This document shows positions 34,325 through 43,716 of a DNA stretch of 64,000 nt, piece after piece. Origin of the DNA: an uncultured Bacilli bacterium. GTDB taxonomy: Bacteria > Bacillota_I > Bacilli_A > RF39 > UBA660. The position numbers and the translations under genes are program-made. Numbering within the stretch: the stretch's first letter is position 1; each line of letters begins with the position of its first letter. A model generated the notes under the pieces. It searched no databases and was not told where the DNA came from. It worked only from the letters and a program-made list of their open reading frames with translations. The stretch spans positions 62,001 to 126,000 of the forward strand of contig CAKONK010000001.1 of the NCBI GenBank assembly GCA_934097085.1. The letters are read 5' to 3'.

Positions 34325-35152
34325 TTATAATGGCAGTTTTTGGTAATTATCACTTTCTCTTTGATAATTTAAGGCCATTCCAATAACGAAAACATATGCA
34401 AGAAAATAAAACCAAATCATTAAAATACAGATATTAGCAAGTCCGCCATAAAATGAAGTATAAGAGGCATAATTTTGAATATAAACTGAATATATCTCCG
34501 TAACAATTGTCCAAAGTATAGTAGTAAAAAGTGCACCATAATTTGTATTATGTGATTTAATTTTTCTATCTGGCGCAAGTGTATAAATTATTTTTATCAA
34601 GAAAAATAATAATACAATCATAATTGGGCTTCGTAAATATTCAAATACTTTAATAATAATGCTCGTAATGTTTTGATTTAAGTTTACCTTCGTTATTAAA
34701 TTTACCACTACTCCACCAAATACAGGAACAAGTAATAAGAATATTAATAGAAATATTAAAATAATTGATAAAACAATAGCTTTAAATCTTCGTTTAAACC
34801 AACCTTTATTTTCTATATTATAAATTGTATTTGAACAAAGAATTACTGAGTCCATACCATTACTTGATAAATAGTAGCATGTTAACAAAAGTATTGTTAA
34901 CTTTAAACCTGTACTTTCTGAACTTGTACTTAATAGTAATTTTGCAACTTCATTAGAAAATGCCTTTTCTAGAAAACTATAAATAAAATCCATTGAAAGG
35001 TTAAGTATTGAAGCACCATAAGTAAGAAGTGTTAGAGTTGGAACGATAGCAAGTACCATAAAAAATGCTAGTTGCCCTGGAAGCAATTTCATATCACTTC
35101 TTCTTATGACCTTAATAAATCTTTTATAAAACCTTTTAATTCTTGTTTTCAT
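34325..35152 (-). CDS. YihY/BrkB-family membrane protein
   Basis: 275 residues, six membrane helices, with the family pattern LPGQLAFFMVLAIVPTLTLL near the start, NGMDSVILCSNTIYN in the middle and YASYTSFYGGLANICILMIWFYF near the end. Formerly misnamed RNase BN; function unsettled. Overlaps the GGDEF gene by 17 bases. Confidence 0.88.
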   Translation of the reverse strand: MKTRIKRFYKRFIKVIRRSDMKLLPGQLAFFMVLAIVPTLTLLTYGASILNLSMDFIYSFLEKAFSNEVAKLLLSTSSESTGLKLTILLLTCYYLSSNGMDSVILCSNTIYNIENKGWFKRRFKAIVLSIILIFLLIFLLLVPVFGGVVVNLITKVNLNQNITSIIIKVFEYLRSPIMIVLLFFLIKIIYTLAPDRKIKSHNTNYGALFTTILWTIVTEIYSVYIQNYASYTSFYGGLANICILMIWFYFLAYVFVIGMALNYQRESDNYQKLPL

Positions 35153-37148
35153 TTACTTCCTTTTGCTTTTTTAATACTTTTGTTGCCTCATTTAAAGCAT
35201 CTTCAATTGTTTTAATTTCATCAATTTTCATTGAATAACCAAATTCTGCACCATAATCATAAGGAAGATTTTTAAACTCTTTATTTAGTTTATGAATATA
35301 ATTTGTTATTTGCTTTTGATTATAACCTACAAGATATACAACAAACTCATTACCATCGGTTCTAATTATATCTGAATTATCAAGTTGCGTTCTAATTAAT
35401 ATATTTGCGGCAGCCTTAATTTGTTTGTCTCCCTCTTCATATCCTTTTGTATCATTAATTTCCTGAAGTCTATTTAAATCTACAATAAGTATTGTCTGAG
35501 GATATATTGTATTATTATTCCATACATTAATATTTTCTGACAAATAATTACGATTCTTTAATAATGTTAATTGATCTATAAATCTCATTTTGTCATCTTT
35601 TTTAATCTTTTTAGCTATAGTTATTTTTCTTGTCTTTCTAATAACCAAATAAGCTACAATTAAAAATATAATTAAGAAGTATATAAAATATTTTGCAAGT
35701 AATGATATTATAGCACCATGTTTTACTGTTTCACTGTGATTATTAATACCCTCGTTTAAAATTTTATGACTATCTAAAACTGTAATATATTTATTAAGAA
35801 GTTTATATAAAGCTCCATTATCCTTAATTCTAAAGTTATAAACTTCCTTCAAACTATCACTTGTTCTAATAGTATAATTTCCAAGTCCATGATTCTTATA
35901 ATACTCATAAATATTGCTATCCACTAAAATAATACAATCCTTATTATTAAGCTTAGTAAGTTCTTTGGCATTTTTGTAAGTCTTTACATGTACTCCAGAA
36001 ATATTACTTAAATAAGAATATAAAAGAGAATTATTTTGGACATAGACTTCTTTTCCTGATAAAGCATTTATGCTATTAATAACAACATCATTTTTCATAT
36101 TAGCAATTACTACATAATTTACATCAACACCACTCGAAGTTTTATTAAAACTATTTAAATTATAATAACCAAAGTAAGCATCAATTTCATTATTGGTAAC
36201 AGCTTTATTAAATTTTGCAAAATTACTATACTTTTTAAATGTAAAATCCACACCAGAGAAAGTCATAAATCTTTGTAAATAAACCGCTACTATTCCACCA
36301 TAGTTGCCACCTGAAATTACTTCATAAGGTGAATTATTAACATAACCATATTTATAATTTACGGAACGCATTTGCTCTATTTCATATTCAGTTAAACCTA
36401 ATTTATTTGAAATTAAATCAAATAAATTTTTATCATAACTTTCCTCGAAATTTTCCTTCCAATCTTCAAAATATTTTTTTAATATAGAACTAAATAAATC
36501 ATCATTTGTATTTAAAACATAATAAATACTTATATCGCTAAAATGATATACAATTTCTTTATTACTATCAAAAATATTTTTTAAATATAAATGTAGTGGT
36601 ACAATTGCATATTTATTTTCACTCATCGAAGTAAGCAAACTATCTATGTCATCATATGTTTTATAATTAAAATTATATCCTGTCAAATACTTTGATACAT
36701 ATGATAAATCATTGCCTAAAATAGCAATATCTTTATTAGAAATTTCAAATAAACTATTAACTATCTCACTATTATTTGCCACTAAAACATAATGATCTTC
36801 ATAAAAAACTTCATCATTGTCTGTTAAAGATTGTTTTAAATTCAAAGAAACTGCCCCATTTACAGAGCCATAATTAAATGTAACTTTATTAATATTCAAA
36901 TTATATTTTTCAGCAAATGCATCTAGAAAATCATAAAACACTCCAGTTCCATCACTTCCAAACACTGATGAATTATTTAAGACATTTACACTTAAAAGTG
37001 TTTGCTTTTGACTATTTTCATCAATCCATTTTTTCTCATTTACTGTAAGTGTATTTGCTCTCAAATACATCATAATTCCTATGACTATGCCCACTACTAA
37101 TAGACAAATAAAAGTGCATATAAGCACTATTTTTTTATTTTTCTTCAT
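35136..37148 (-). CDS. Two-sensor periplasmic-binding GGDEF protein with altered signature
   Basis: 670 residues: N-terminal membrane helix, two tandem solute-binding (SBP_bac_3-like) domains outside the membrane (about 50-255 and 265-470), a second helix (about 490-510) and a GGDEF domain. The catalytic signature reads RTDGNEF instead of RxGGDEF, while DLNRLQEIND is kept. Diguanylate cyclase activity is doubtful; it may be a signal-receiving or degenerate domain. Overlaps both neighbours, so part of a small operon with the 158-residue protein and YihY. Confidence 0.8.
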   Translation of the reverse strand: MKKNKKIVLICTFICLLVVGIVIGIMMYLRANTLTVNEKKWIDENSQKQTLLSVNVLNNSSVFGSDGTGVFYDFLDAFAEKYNLNINKVTFNYGSVNGAVSLNLKQSLTDNDEVFYEDHYVLVANNSEIVNSLFEISNKDIAILGNDLSYVSKYLTGYNFNYKTYDDIDSLLTSMSENKYAIVPLHLYLKNIFDSNKEIVYHFSDISIYYVLNTNDDLFSSILKKYFEDWKENFEESYDKNLFDLISNKLGLTEYEIEQMRSVNYKYGYVNNSPYEVISGGNYGGIVAVYLQRFMTFSGVDFTFKKYSNFAKFNKAVTNNEIDAYFGYYNLNSFNKTSSGVDVNYVVIANMKNDVVINSINALSGKEVYVQNNSLLYSYLSNISGVHVKTYKNAKELTKLNNKDCIILVDSNIYEYYKNHGLGNYTIRTSDSLKEVYNFRIKDNGALYKLLNKYITVLDSHKILNEGINNHSETVKHGAIISLLAKYFIYFLIIFLIVAYLVIRKTRKITIAKKIKKDDKMRFIDQLTLLKNRNYLSENINVWNNNTIYPQTILIVDLNRLQEINDTKGYEEGDKQIKAAANILIRTQLDNSDIIRTDGNEFVVYLVGYNQKQITNYIHKLNKEFKNLPYDYGAEFGYSMKIDEIKTIEDALNEATKVLKKQKEVNENKN

Positions 37149-37611
37149 CTGTTTCCTCTTCTTTTATCGGTGTATTATTATTCCATGAAATATTTTCAGA
37201 TGCACTATTTTTCGAAGCCATAATTGTAAAATTCTCACTTTGAATTATAAATTGAACATCATAGTATGAAAGCGTACCTTCCTCAAAAAGACTCATAGAA
37301 TTTTCTACCAATTTTTTAGCATTATCTAAAGTTATATTTTCATCAAATTTTATTTCAACATAAATAATTCTACCTTTAATATTAAAATCTACACTTTTTA
37401 CATTTTCACTTTCTAAAATTTTTTCTTTGTAACTAGACTTGAATTCATTAGATATTTGATGTTTTTCAATACCATCAAGTCTATTACCATACTCATTTGT
37501 ATCTTTTGAATAAAAGAAAGTTAGGGCAACACTACAAATTGCAACAAAACATATAATAAGTATTATTACAAGAACAAAAACCACCCTATTATTCTTCCAT
37601 AATTTTTTCAT
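37135..37611 (-). CDS. Membrane-anchored protein, unknown function
   Basis: 158 residues: basic start, one membrane helix (about 11-33), then an alpha/beta outside domain (KSVDFNIKGRIIYVEIKF) and an acidic tail. Overlaps the sensor GGDEF gene by 14 bases, suggesting it works with it. Confidence 0.6.
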   Translation of the reverse strand: MKKLWKNNRVVFVLVIILIICFVAICSVALTFFYSKDTNEYGNRLDGIEKHQISNEFKSSYKEKILESENVKSVDFNIKGRIIYVEIKFDENITLDNAKKLVENSMSLFEEGTLSYYDVQFIIQSENFTIMASKNSASENISWNNNTPIKEEETDEEK

Positions 37612-37663
37612 TTTTCACCTCAAATGCAATTTAATTATACTACATAATATGACATAAATCAAT

Positions 37664-37927
37664 TTACAAATCTGTTCGTCTAAAATTTAGGTTCATTTTA
37701 ATATCTTTATAGTATATTTTTTCATTAGTTTCACTGTTTAAAATATATAATGGTTTTTCATTTTCATCCTTTATAACAGAGCATTTTTTATATTTTCCAT
37801 TTTCATTTAAAACACTACATACTAGTGTTAAAACATATTCTTCATCTTTTGATGTAACAGAATACACTTTTGATATTCTTTCAAAATCTGCAAGTGTACC
37901 TGACATATTTAAATTAATTTCAACCAT
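37664..37927 (-). CDS. Small beta-rich cytoplasmic protein, unknown function
   Basis: 87 residues without signal or membrane helix; ATG preceded by AAAGGAG. No family recognised. Its 5' side faces the tandem hairpin RNA array. Confidence 0.55.
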   Translation of the reverse strand: MVEINLNMSGTLADFERISKVYSVTSKDEEYVLTLVCSVLNENGKYKKCSVIKDENEKPLYILNSETNEKIYYKDIKMNLNFRRTDL

Positions 37928-37997
37928 TTTTAATCACTCCTTTCTTTTTTACATTTTCAGTTTGACAGATGGTAAACGTATATGGTAAAATGTTCTT

Positions 37998-38043
37998 ATG
38001 GAAGCGATCCCACTGCTTGTGCAGAGGGTGTCGCTTCTTTTTA
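37998..38043 (+). ncRNA. Small hairpin RNA, copy 1 of tandem array
   Basis: Promoter TTGACA (37962) - 18 - TAAAAT. The transcript is a hairpin: gaagcga / tcgcttc, tCCC / GGGtg, an A/A mismatch, ctgc / gcag with a ttgt loop, then T5. Confidence 0.75.
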
Positions 38044-38082
38044 TATTTGACAAACAGTAAACACATATGATAGAATGAATTT

Positions 38083-38130
38083 ACGGAAGCGATCCCACTG
38101 CTGTATGCAGAGGGTGTCGCTTCTTTTTTT
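38083..38130 (+). ncRNA. Small hairpin RNA, copy 2 of tandem array
   Basis: Promoter TTGACA (38047) - 18 - TAGAAT, then the same hairpin with loop tgtat and T7. It starts 85 bases after copy 1. Confidence 0.75.
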
Positions 38131-38167
38131 ATTTGACAGACAGTAAACTTTATGATAGAATGAATTT

Positions 38168-38215
38168 ACGGAAGCGATCCCACTGCTGTATGCAGAGGGT
38201 ATCGCTTCTTTTTTT
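38168..38215 (+). ncRNA. Small hairpin RNA, copy 3 of tandem array
   Basis: Promoter TTGACA (38133) - 17 - TAGAAT, hairpin as in copy 2 except one G to A change in the lower bulge, then T7. Convergent with the gene ending at 38229. Confidence 0.75.
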
Positions 38216-38228
38216 ATGTCTTAATGCA

Positions 38229-38792
38229 TTATTTTCTTTTATAGATACCTAGTAAATCATTATCTCTTTTGACAATTATATAATTTAAATCAGTTTTAAA
38301 TTTAAATAAATGATTTAAGTTTTCATTTATTAACTCATCGGTCATATTACTATTATTTGTAACATCCATTATAAATAACTTCGCTTGTTTAGTTATTAAA
38401 TGGTCAAAGGTGTATTTACTAGCTCCCCTTTTTATTTCTTTTAAATCTAATGGTTCAGATAAGAAATTATAATCTGCACTTAATATATAGTTATCCTCAC
38501 ATATTTCAAATCTGAGTTCAACTTTACCTCCAATAGTGTTAATTAACCAAAATGCTACATTTATTTCATTATTTCTAAAATTAAACTTATTTTGATTATT
38601 AAGTTTATAAGTTTTTCCATTAACAATAATTTCTTTAGCAAATGATATATTATGATTATTAGGAACTGTAAATAATAGAAAATTTTCTGTAACATCTTTA
38701 TAAATATTAGAACTTTTTGAAAGATTTCTTAATTTAGATTTAAAATAATATTTCATATTTTCTTTTCTTATGCTGTATAAATTATTTTGCAT
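38229..38792 (-). CDS. Protein of unknown function with unusual leader
   Basis: 187 residues, alpha/beta, no signal or membrane helix, no family recognised. The ATG at 38792 has only a weak ribosome site. The 290-base leader carries three strong ribosome sites, two of which start the two-codon reading frames ATG ACA stop. Confidence 0.55.
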   Translation of the reverse strand: MQNNLYSIRKENMKYYFKSKLRNLSKSSNIYKDVTENFLLFTVPNNHNISFAKEIIVNGKTYKLNNQNKFNFRNNEINVAFWLINTIGGKVELRFEICEDNYILSADYNFLSEPLDLKEIKRGASKYTFDHLITKQAKLFIMDVTNNSNMTDELINENLNHLFKFKTDLNYIIVKRDNDLLGIYKRK

Positions 38793-39083
38793 ATTCTTAT
38801 TACTATTTTTGAATTAAATTAATCTAGTACTTTAAATTAATTTTATGTCATATTATTTCTCCTTTCTTTTTACTTTACACTTATTTTACATTTTTAAAAT
38901 TTTACTATGTCATCTTATAATTCTCCTTTCACTATACTTATTACCGGAAAATTTCTGATTTCCTCCTTTTTTTGATAAATTTCTTAAAAAAAGTTAAAAT
39001 TTTACACATATTTAACACTTTTTAAATTTTAACTTGACATTCTGTATACATATATTTTAGTGTAAAGTGATTTACAATTAAAC
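38793..39083 (-). promoter_or_regulatory. Leader region with two Met-Thr-stop minigenes
   Basis: On the minus strand: ATGACATAG (38905-38913) and ATGACATAA (38843-38851), each 6-8 bases after AAAGGAG, and a third AAAGGAGG near 38966 with no start codon. An inverted repeat attaat...attaat follows the second minigene. It suggests translation-dependent control of the gene at 38229-38792; no known riboswitch recognised. Confidence 0.4.
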
Positions 39084-39119
39084 ATAAAAAAAAAATAACT
39101 AGATTCTTTTCTAGTTATT
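39084..39119 (-). terminator. Terminator of the Tad operon
   Basis: Perfect minus-strand stem aataactaga / tctagttatt with a 6-base loop and about ten T, overlapping the end of tadC. Confidence 0.92.
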
Positions 39120-39816
39120 TAAAAATATAATTTATAAATATTGGGCCTAATATCAAAAGCATCATAAGTGGTAAAAATAGAAGTACTGAAACTATAGATA
39201 TTTTCATAGGCATCTTATTAATACTTTCTTTAATATCAAGGATTCTTTTATCAGTTAAATAGTTTATTTGATTAGTTAAAGCTCCTTCAATACTATTACC
39301 AAATTCATTAGCTTCAATAATATTTAATATTACATTACAAACACTTTTCGAAGGAATTCTCTTCATTAAATCTCTTAAGCCTTCGGTTAAAGACTTTCCA
39401 ATGCCTACCTCATCAAGCATTCTTTTAAACTCGGTACTTAAATCACTATCAATACTTTTAGCGGTGATACTTATACATAATTTTAAATTTCTTTCACTTT
39501 GAATAGTTAAATTTAATACCTCAAAAAAGAATATTGCATCACTTTCTAGTTTTTTTGCTCTTTTTTTAATTTTAACATCAACACAAACATATTCAAAAAA
39601 TATATAGAATAAAAATGTTAGTATTGGAGCAATAAAATAACCTGAATTAAAGTAATTTATTGAAACTATAAATATAAGTAAAGATAAGATAATTCTAACT
39701 GTTAAAAATTCATTAATATTAATTTTTTTATCATAGGACAAATAATTAAATTTACTTTCTAAGGCTTTAATCGAAGATGTTGAATATATATTTTTATAAA
39801 AATCATTTACTTTCAT
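39115..39816 (-). CDS. tadC: Tad pilus membrane platform protein TadC-like
   Basis: 233 residues, type II secretion F-domain: membrane helices near residues 40-75, cytoplasmic helical domain (FFEVLNLTIQSERNLKLCI ... GIGKSLTEGLRDLMKRIPS ... ANEFGNSIEGAL) and C-terminal helix. With TadB it forms the inner membrane platform of the Tad (type IVc) pilus. Overlaps tadB by four bases. Confidence 0.88.
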   Translation of the reverse strand: MKVNDFYKNIYSTSSIKALESKFNYLSYDKKININEFLTVRIILSLLIFIVSINYFNSGYFIAPILTFLFYIFFEYVCVDVKIKKRAKKLESDAIFFFEVLNLTIQSERNLKLCISITAKSIDSDLSTEFKRMLDEVGIGKSLTEGLRDLMKRIPSKSVCNVILNIIEANEFGNSIEGALTNQINYLTDKRILDIKESINKMPMKISIVSVLLFLPLMMLLILGPIFINYIFK

Positions 39817-40820
39817 ACTTTCTCCACCTTCGTTATTTTCTTAATTGTTATAATATAAATTACATATATAAATAAAATAAAGAAATCAATTATAATACCT
39901 ATTTTTGTAGTTATTAATACTTTAAAATAATCTTTATTAAGCATTGTAATAACAATTATAAATACAAATGGTATAACCACTAAAATACGATAAAGCATTT
40001 TACTTGAACTTGTTAAAGAATTAAGTTCATTTTTTATTTTTAATTTATCATAAAAGTGTTTTTCTATCATATTAAATACTGAAACTATATTACCACCAGT
40101 TTTATTTAAAAGTGATAATGATGATGTAATGTATTTAACTTCCTCAACCTTTACTCTATTATAAAATCTTTCAAATACTGTAAGAAGATCAAGGCCATAA
40201 TCAATATCTTTAGAAATAATTTCAAATTCCTCTTTTATAGGACTTTCTGTAGAGGTTTTAACAATATTAATTGCTTGCCAAATATTCTTTCCACTTTTAA
40301 AGGCACTATTCATAATAACAATTGCTTGTAAAAGACCTGCTTCAATAGTATTTCTTTTCTTTTTATAAACTATTATTAAAATTATATCTATCATAAAAAA
40401 GCTTACAAATGAAAGTATTATAAAAAGTGATAGATCAGTTTTAACATCCTTTAAAATAGACATTATTATATAAAGAATATCAATAAATATCATATATAAT
40501 ATTTTAATAGAAACATAATCAATTGAACTTAAATTATTACTTTTATTATATATCAAATACTTTGATAGTTTTTCAGAATATTTTTTAAGTATTACTGACT
40601 TACTATTTAATTTAGATATCTTTTTAATTATTTTTAAAAAGAATATCATTAATCTATCAACAAAACTTATAGTATTATTTTCACTTACATTAACTGTAAA
40701 TTTTTTTAATTTATTTTCTAGTTTTATAGAAAAATATAAACGCACAAAAAGAAATGCACATATTATAAATATAATGCATATACCAAGTATTACAATTATT
40801 TTAGGTAGCATTTCTTTCAT
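39813..40820 (-). CDS. tadB: Tad pilus membrane platform protein TadB-like
   Basis: 335 residues with an N-terminal helix, two middle helices and a C-terminal pair around the F-domain (MNSAFKSGKNIWQAI ... GLDLLTVFERFYNRV ... LLNKTGGNIVSVF). Paired with TadC downstream and fed by the ATPase upstream. Confidence 0.88.
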   Translation of the reverse strand: MKEMLPKIIVILGICIIFIICAFLFVRLYFSIKLENKLKKFTVNVSENNTISFVDRLMIFFLKIIKKISKLNSKSVILKKYSEKLSKYLIYNKSNNLSSIDYVSIKILYMIFIDILYIIMSILKDVKTDLSLFIILSFVSFFMIDIILIIVYKKKRNTIEAGLLQAIVIMNSAFKSGKNIWQAINIVKTSTESPIKEEFEIISKDIDYGLDLLTVFERFYNRVKVEEVKYITSSLSLLNKTGGNIVSVFNMIEKHFYDKLKIKNELNSLTSSSKMLYRILVVIPFVFIIVITMLNKDYFKVLITTKIGIIIDFFILFIYVIYIITIKKITKVEKV

Positions 40821-40831
40821 ACGAATCCTTT

Positions 40832-42148
40832 CTATTTAAATATTTTTCTTATATCCTTAAAACCATAACTTTCAAGTCTTTTTATACAGTTAGGTACTTT
40901 TTTACTTACTTTAAAACTTCCATTTACTTCACCAATATCTGTAATACCCTCTTGGTTAAATGTAAATATGTCATTAAGCTCTATTTCATCACCATTAAAA
41001 CCAACAATTTCAGATATTCCACTTACTTTTCTTTTACCATCAGAAAGTCTTTCAATATTTATAGTAATATTAATTGCATTATAAATATACTCTCTTACTG
41101 CTCTTACTGGTAAATCAATATTTGCCATTAAAACCATTGTTTCAAGCCTATGAAGTGCATCTAAATTACCATTTGCGTGCAAAGTTGTTAAACTTCCTTC
41201 ATGACCTGTATTCATTGCTTGTAACATATCAAAGGCTTCTTTTCCTCTTACTTCACCAACAATAATTCTATCTGGTCTCATACGAAGTGAATTTCTTACT
41301 AAATCTCTAATTGTTACTTCTCCACTTTTTTCATAGTTTGTAGTTCTTGTTTCAAGTGTAATAACATGGGGTTGAGAAAGTCTTAGTTCTGCAGCATCTT
41401 CAATAGTTATAATTCTTTCTTTTTCTGGTATAAAACTACTTAAGATATTTAAAAGTGTTGTTTTACCACTTCCAGTTCCTCCGCATACTAAAATATTAAG
41501 TTTTGATTTAACACACGCTTCCAAGAATGTTGCCATATCTGGTGTAATAGTTCCAAGTCTTATTAGTTCATCTGCTGAAGAAATACTTGCTTTAAACTTT
41601 CTTATTGTAATAACTGGTCCTTTTGTAGCAAGAGGTGGAATAACTGCATTAATACGTGATCCATCTTTTAAACGAGAGTCTACCATTGGTGATGATGAAT
41701 CAATAGTTCTTCCCATTGGTTCAATTAACTTTTGAATTGTTCTAATAATATGTTCATCATTAATAAACGAAACACTTTCATCCTTAATTAAATTACCATC
41801 AAGTTCAATATATATTTCACTTGGAGAATTTACCATTATTTCTGTTATATTTTCATCCTTTAAAAGCTCTGTTAAAGGTCCATAACCATTTATTTCATTT
41901 TCAATTAAATTATATAAATAATTTCTTTCCATTGAGGTAAGCTCTATACCTACAACTGCTTTATCAATTTCCCTTGAAATAAATGAAGTTATATTATCTT
42001 CATTTTTAAGATTTAAATCAATTATATTTTCAACAATTTTAGTTCTTAAACTATCAAGTAAATCTTTATTGGAAAATACATCATAGTCCACTATATTATT
42101 GTTATTTTCAGTATCATCATATTTAAATACCTCTTTTAAACTACTCAT
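40832..42148 (-). CDS. cpaF: Tad pilus assembly ATPase (CpaF/TadA)
   Basis: 438 residues from the ATG at 42148 (GGAGG precedes it; overlaps the upstream gene by 8 bases). Secretion ATPase: GYGPLTELL, Walker A CGGTGSGKTTLLN, the Asp box ITIEDAAEL, Walker B RIIVGEVRGKEAFDML and the His box TGHEGSLTTLHAN. It powers Tad pilus assembly. Confidence 0.95.
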   Translation of the reverse strand: MSSLKEVFKYDDTENNNNIVDYDVFSNKDLLDSLRTKIVENIIDLNLKNEDNITSFISREIDKAVVGIELTSMERNYLYNLIENEINGYGPLTELLKDENITEIMVNSPSEIYIELDGNLIKDESVSFINDEHIIRTIQKLIEPMGRTIDSSSPMVDSRLKDGSRINAVIPPLATKGPVITIRKFKASISSADELIRLGTITPDMATFLEACVKSKLNILVCGGTGSGKTTLLNILSSFIPEKERIITIEDAAELRLSQPHVITLETRTTNYEKSGEVTIRDLVRNSLRMRPDRIIVGEVRGKEAFDMLQAMNTGHEGSLTTLHANGNLDALHRLETMVLMANIDLPVRAVREYIYNAINITINIERLSDGKRKVSGISEIVGFNGDEIELNDIFTFNQEGITDIGEVNGSFKVSKKVPNCIKRLESYGFKDIRKIFK

Positions 42149-42899
42149 TATTTTCCTCCATATCATTATAAATACTCATAAAAACTTTATTTGCTTTTGG
42201 ATAAATTTTACTAAACTTTTTATCTAGTGTAATAATACTTCCATCAAATACAAGTGAATCATAATTTTTCATAAAGAATTTACTAGTTAAATTATAATCT
42301 ACTCCAGTTCCAATCATTTTCTTAATATCATATAAACTATAATAATTTTTATAAGGATTTGTACTTTCATTTAATAGTACTTTATAATTTGTTTTACCAG
42401 CAACTTTAAAGATATTAATCATACTACGCATATTTTTAATATTAAGTAAATCATTATTCATAATAAATAAAACATTATCTACATTATCAAGTAAATCAAT
42501 ATTTACATTAGAACAATCACTATTTGTATCAATTATTATATAATCATATGAATATATACTTTTTTCTAAAATAAATTTAATAAAAGCATCATTTATTTTA
42601 ACTCCTTGTCTTGGATCACTAGAACTTGCTAAAAAAAGTATATTATCATTATATTTAGTTACATAATCACTTATATCAGTAAATTTATTATTACTATAAT
42701 CACTATAAAGATCATATATATTTTTATTACTTTCTTTATTTAATAAAAGACCAATACTTCCAAAAGATAAATCAAAATCTATTATTAAAACTTTTTTCTC
42801 TTGCATAGCAAAAAAACCACTTAATAAAGTAGCAATACTGCTTTTACCAGTTCCACCTTTCGAAGAAAATAAACATATACTTTTACCCTTTTTTCCCAT
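42141..42899 (-). CDS. MinD-like ATPase of the Tad system (CpaE/TadZ)
   Basis: 252 residues, ParA/MinD fold with deviant Walker A SSKGGTGKSSIATLL and DFDLSFGSIGLL. In Tad systems this protein localises the machine. Lies between the pilin-like genes and cpaF with one-base spacing and 8-base overlap. Confidence 0.85.
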   Translation of the reverse strand: MGKKGKSICLFSSKGGTGKSSIATLLSGFFAMQEKKVLIIDFDLSFGSIGLLLNKESNKNIYDLYSDYSNNKFTDISDYVTKYNDNILFLASSSDPRQGVKINDAFIKFILEKSIYSYDYIIIDTNSDCSNVNIDLLDNVDNVLFIMNNDLLNIKNMRSMINIFKVAGKTNYKVLLNESTNPYKNYYSLYDIKKMIGTGVDYNLTSKFFMKNYDSLVFDGSIITLDKKFSKIYPKANKVFMSIYNDMEENNE

Positions 42900-42900
42900 A

Positions 42901-43266
42901 CTAGCCTCTTTGGTATTTTATTTTACCATTTTCCTTAACCCCTGTTATATTAATATCAATGTCATAAGAAGATTTATTAATTAATTTTCCGAGTAAACTA
43001 GGAATACTTGTTTTAAAAGAAATATTATAACCTAAAGAATTATCAATCTTTAAATCTTTAACATCAATATCATTATCTTTATACATATTTATTATATCAG
43101 ATAAATTATCATTTGAATAGTTTTTTGCAATAATAGTTTTAGTTACTGAATATATTTTATGTTTATTATATGCTATATAACTTACCTCAATTAAATAAGA
43201 AAATAGTGTTATTATAATTGGTATACATATTATAAATAGCACTAATACTTGTCCTTTTTTATTCAT
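42901..43266 (-). CDS. TadE/G-like pseudopilin
   Basis: About 121 residues from the ATG at 43266 (AAAGGATTG before it). Starts MNKKGQVLVLFI, a prepilin-type KKG-Q junction and hydrophobic helix, then an outside domain. Overlaps the TadE-like gene by 8 bases. Confidence 0.75.
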   Translation of the reverse strand: MNKKGQVLVLFIICIPIIITLFSYLIEVSYIAYNKHKIYSVTKTIIAKNYSNDNLSDIINMYKDNDIDVKDLKIDNSLGYNISFKTSIPSLLGKLINKSSYDIDINITGVKENGKIKYQRG

Positions 43267-43558
43267 AAACAATCCTTTTTACAGTAACATTATATTTTGT
43301 TCCAGTTACTACACTTACTACTGGACTATATATTTCTATATCTTTACTTACAACATATTCAATCCCTTTATTAACACTATTTTTAGTTACATTTACATCA
43401 GAGGGAGCAGACTCATCAAGTACAACATCTTCGAGTATACCCTCCAATTTACTTTTTTCACTATATATTCTTACACAATCAAAAACGGCCAACATCATCA
43501 TTATAAATATTGGTAATATAATTATAAATTCAATTAATGCTTGCCCTTTTTTATTCAT
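43259..43558 (-). CDS. TadE-like pseudopilin
   Basis: 99 residues, starts MNKKGQALIEFIIILPIF with the class III prepilin-like cleavage context KKG-QALIEF, followed by a small outside domain. First gene of the pilus operon. No major Flp pilin or prepilin peptidase gene is seen in the window. Confidence 0.82.
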   Translation of the reverse strand: MNKKGQALIEFIIILPIFIMMMLAVFDCVRIYSEKSKLEGILEDVVLDESAPSDVNVTKNSVNKGIEYVVSKDIEIYSPVVSVVTGTKYNVTVKRIVYE

Positions 43559-43581
43559 ATTTTCCTTTCTATTTTTATACT

Positions 43582-43604
43582 ATACACCCCATAAAGGGGT
43601 GTAT
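43582..43604. repeat. 9-bp inverted repeat upstream of the Tad operon
   Basis: Perfect arms atacacccc / ggggtgtat with a 5-base loop, GC-rich for the region, between target 4 and the TadE-like gene. No T-run; an operator or a DGR-type hairpin is possible. Confidence 0.5.
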
Positions 43605-43665
43605 ATTTATTTATTTTAACCTTCGTATAAAGTTTTTCAATCACATCAAATTTTATTTACCGAGT

Positions 43666-43679
43666 CTCGAAGAGTCGAG
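43666..43679. repeat. Small hairpin downstream of target 4
   Basis: Arms ctcga / tcgag with a 4-base loop, 38 bases past the target 4 stop, inside a short GC-rich island. Position comparable to the hairpin after target 1. Confidence 0.4.
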
Positions 43680-43716
43680 CCTCAAATATTTAGATTTTTC
43701 GGTATTTCTCTATAGC

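Noticed and set aside
37962..38215. CRISPR array
   Set aside because: Three regular repeats of about 85 bases, but each unit contains a promoter and terminator hairpin, spacers are not unique sequence, and there are no cas genes.
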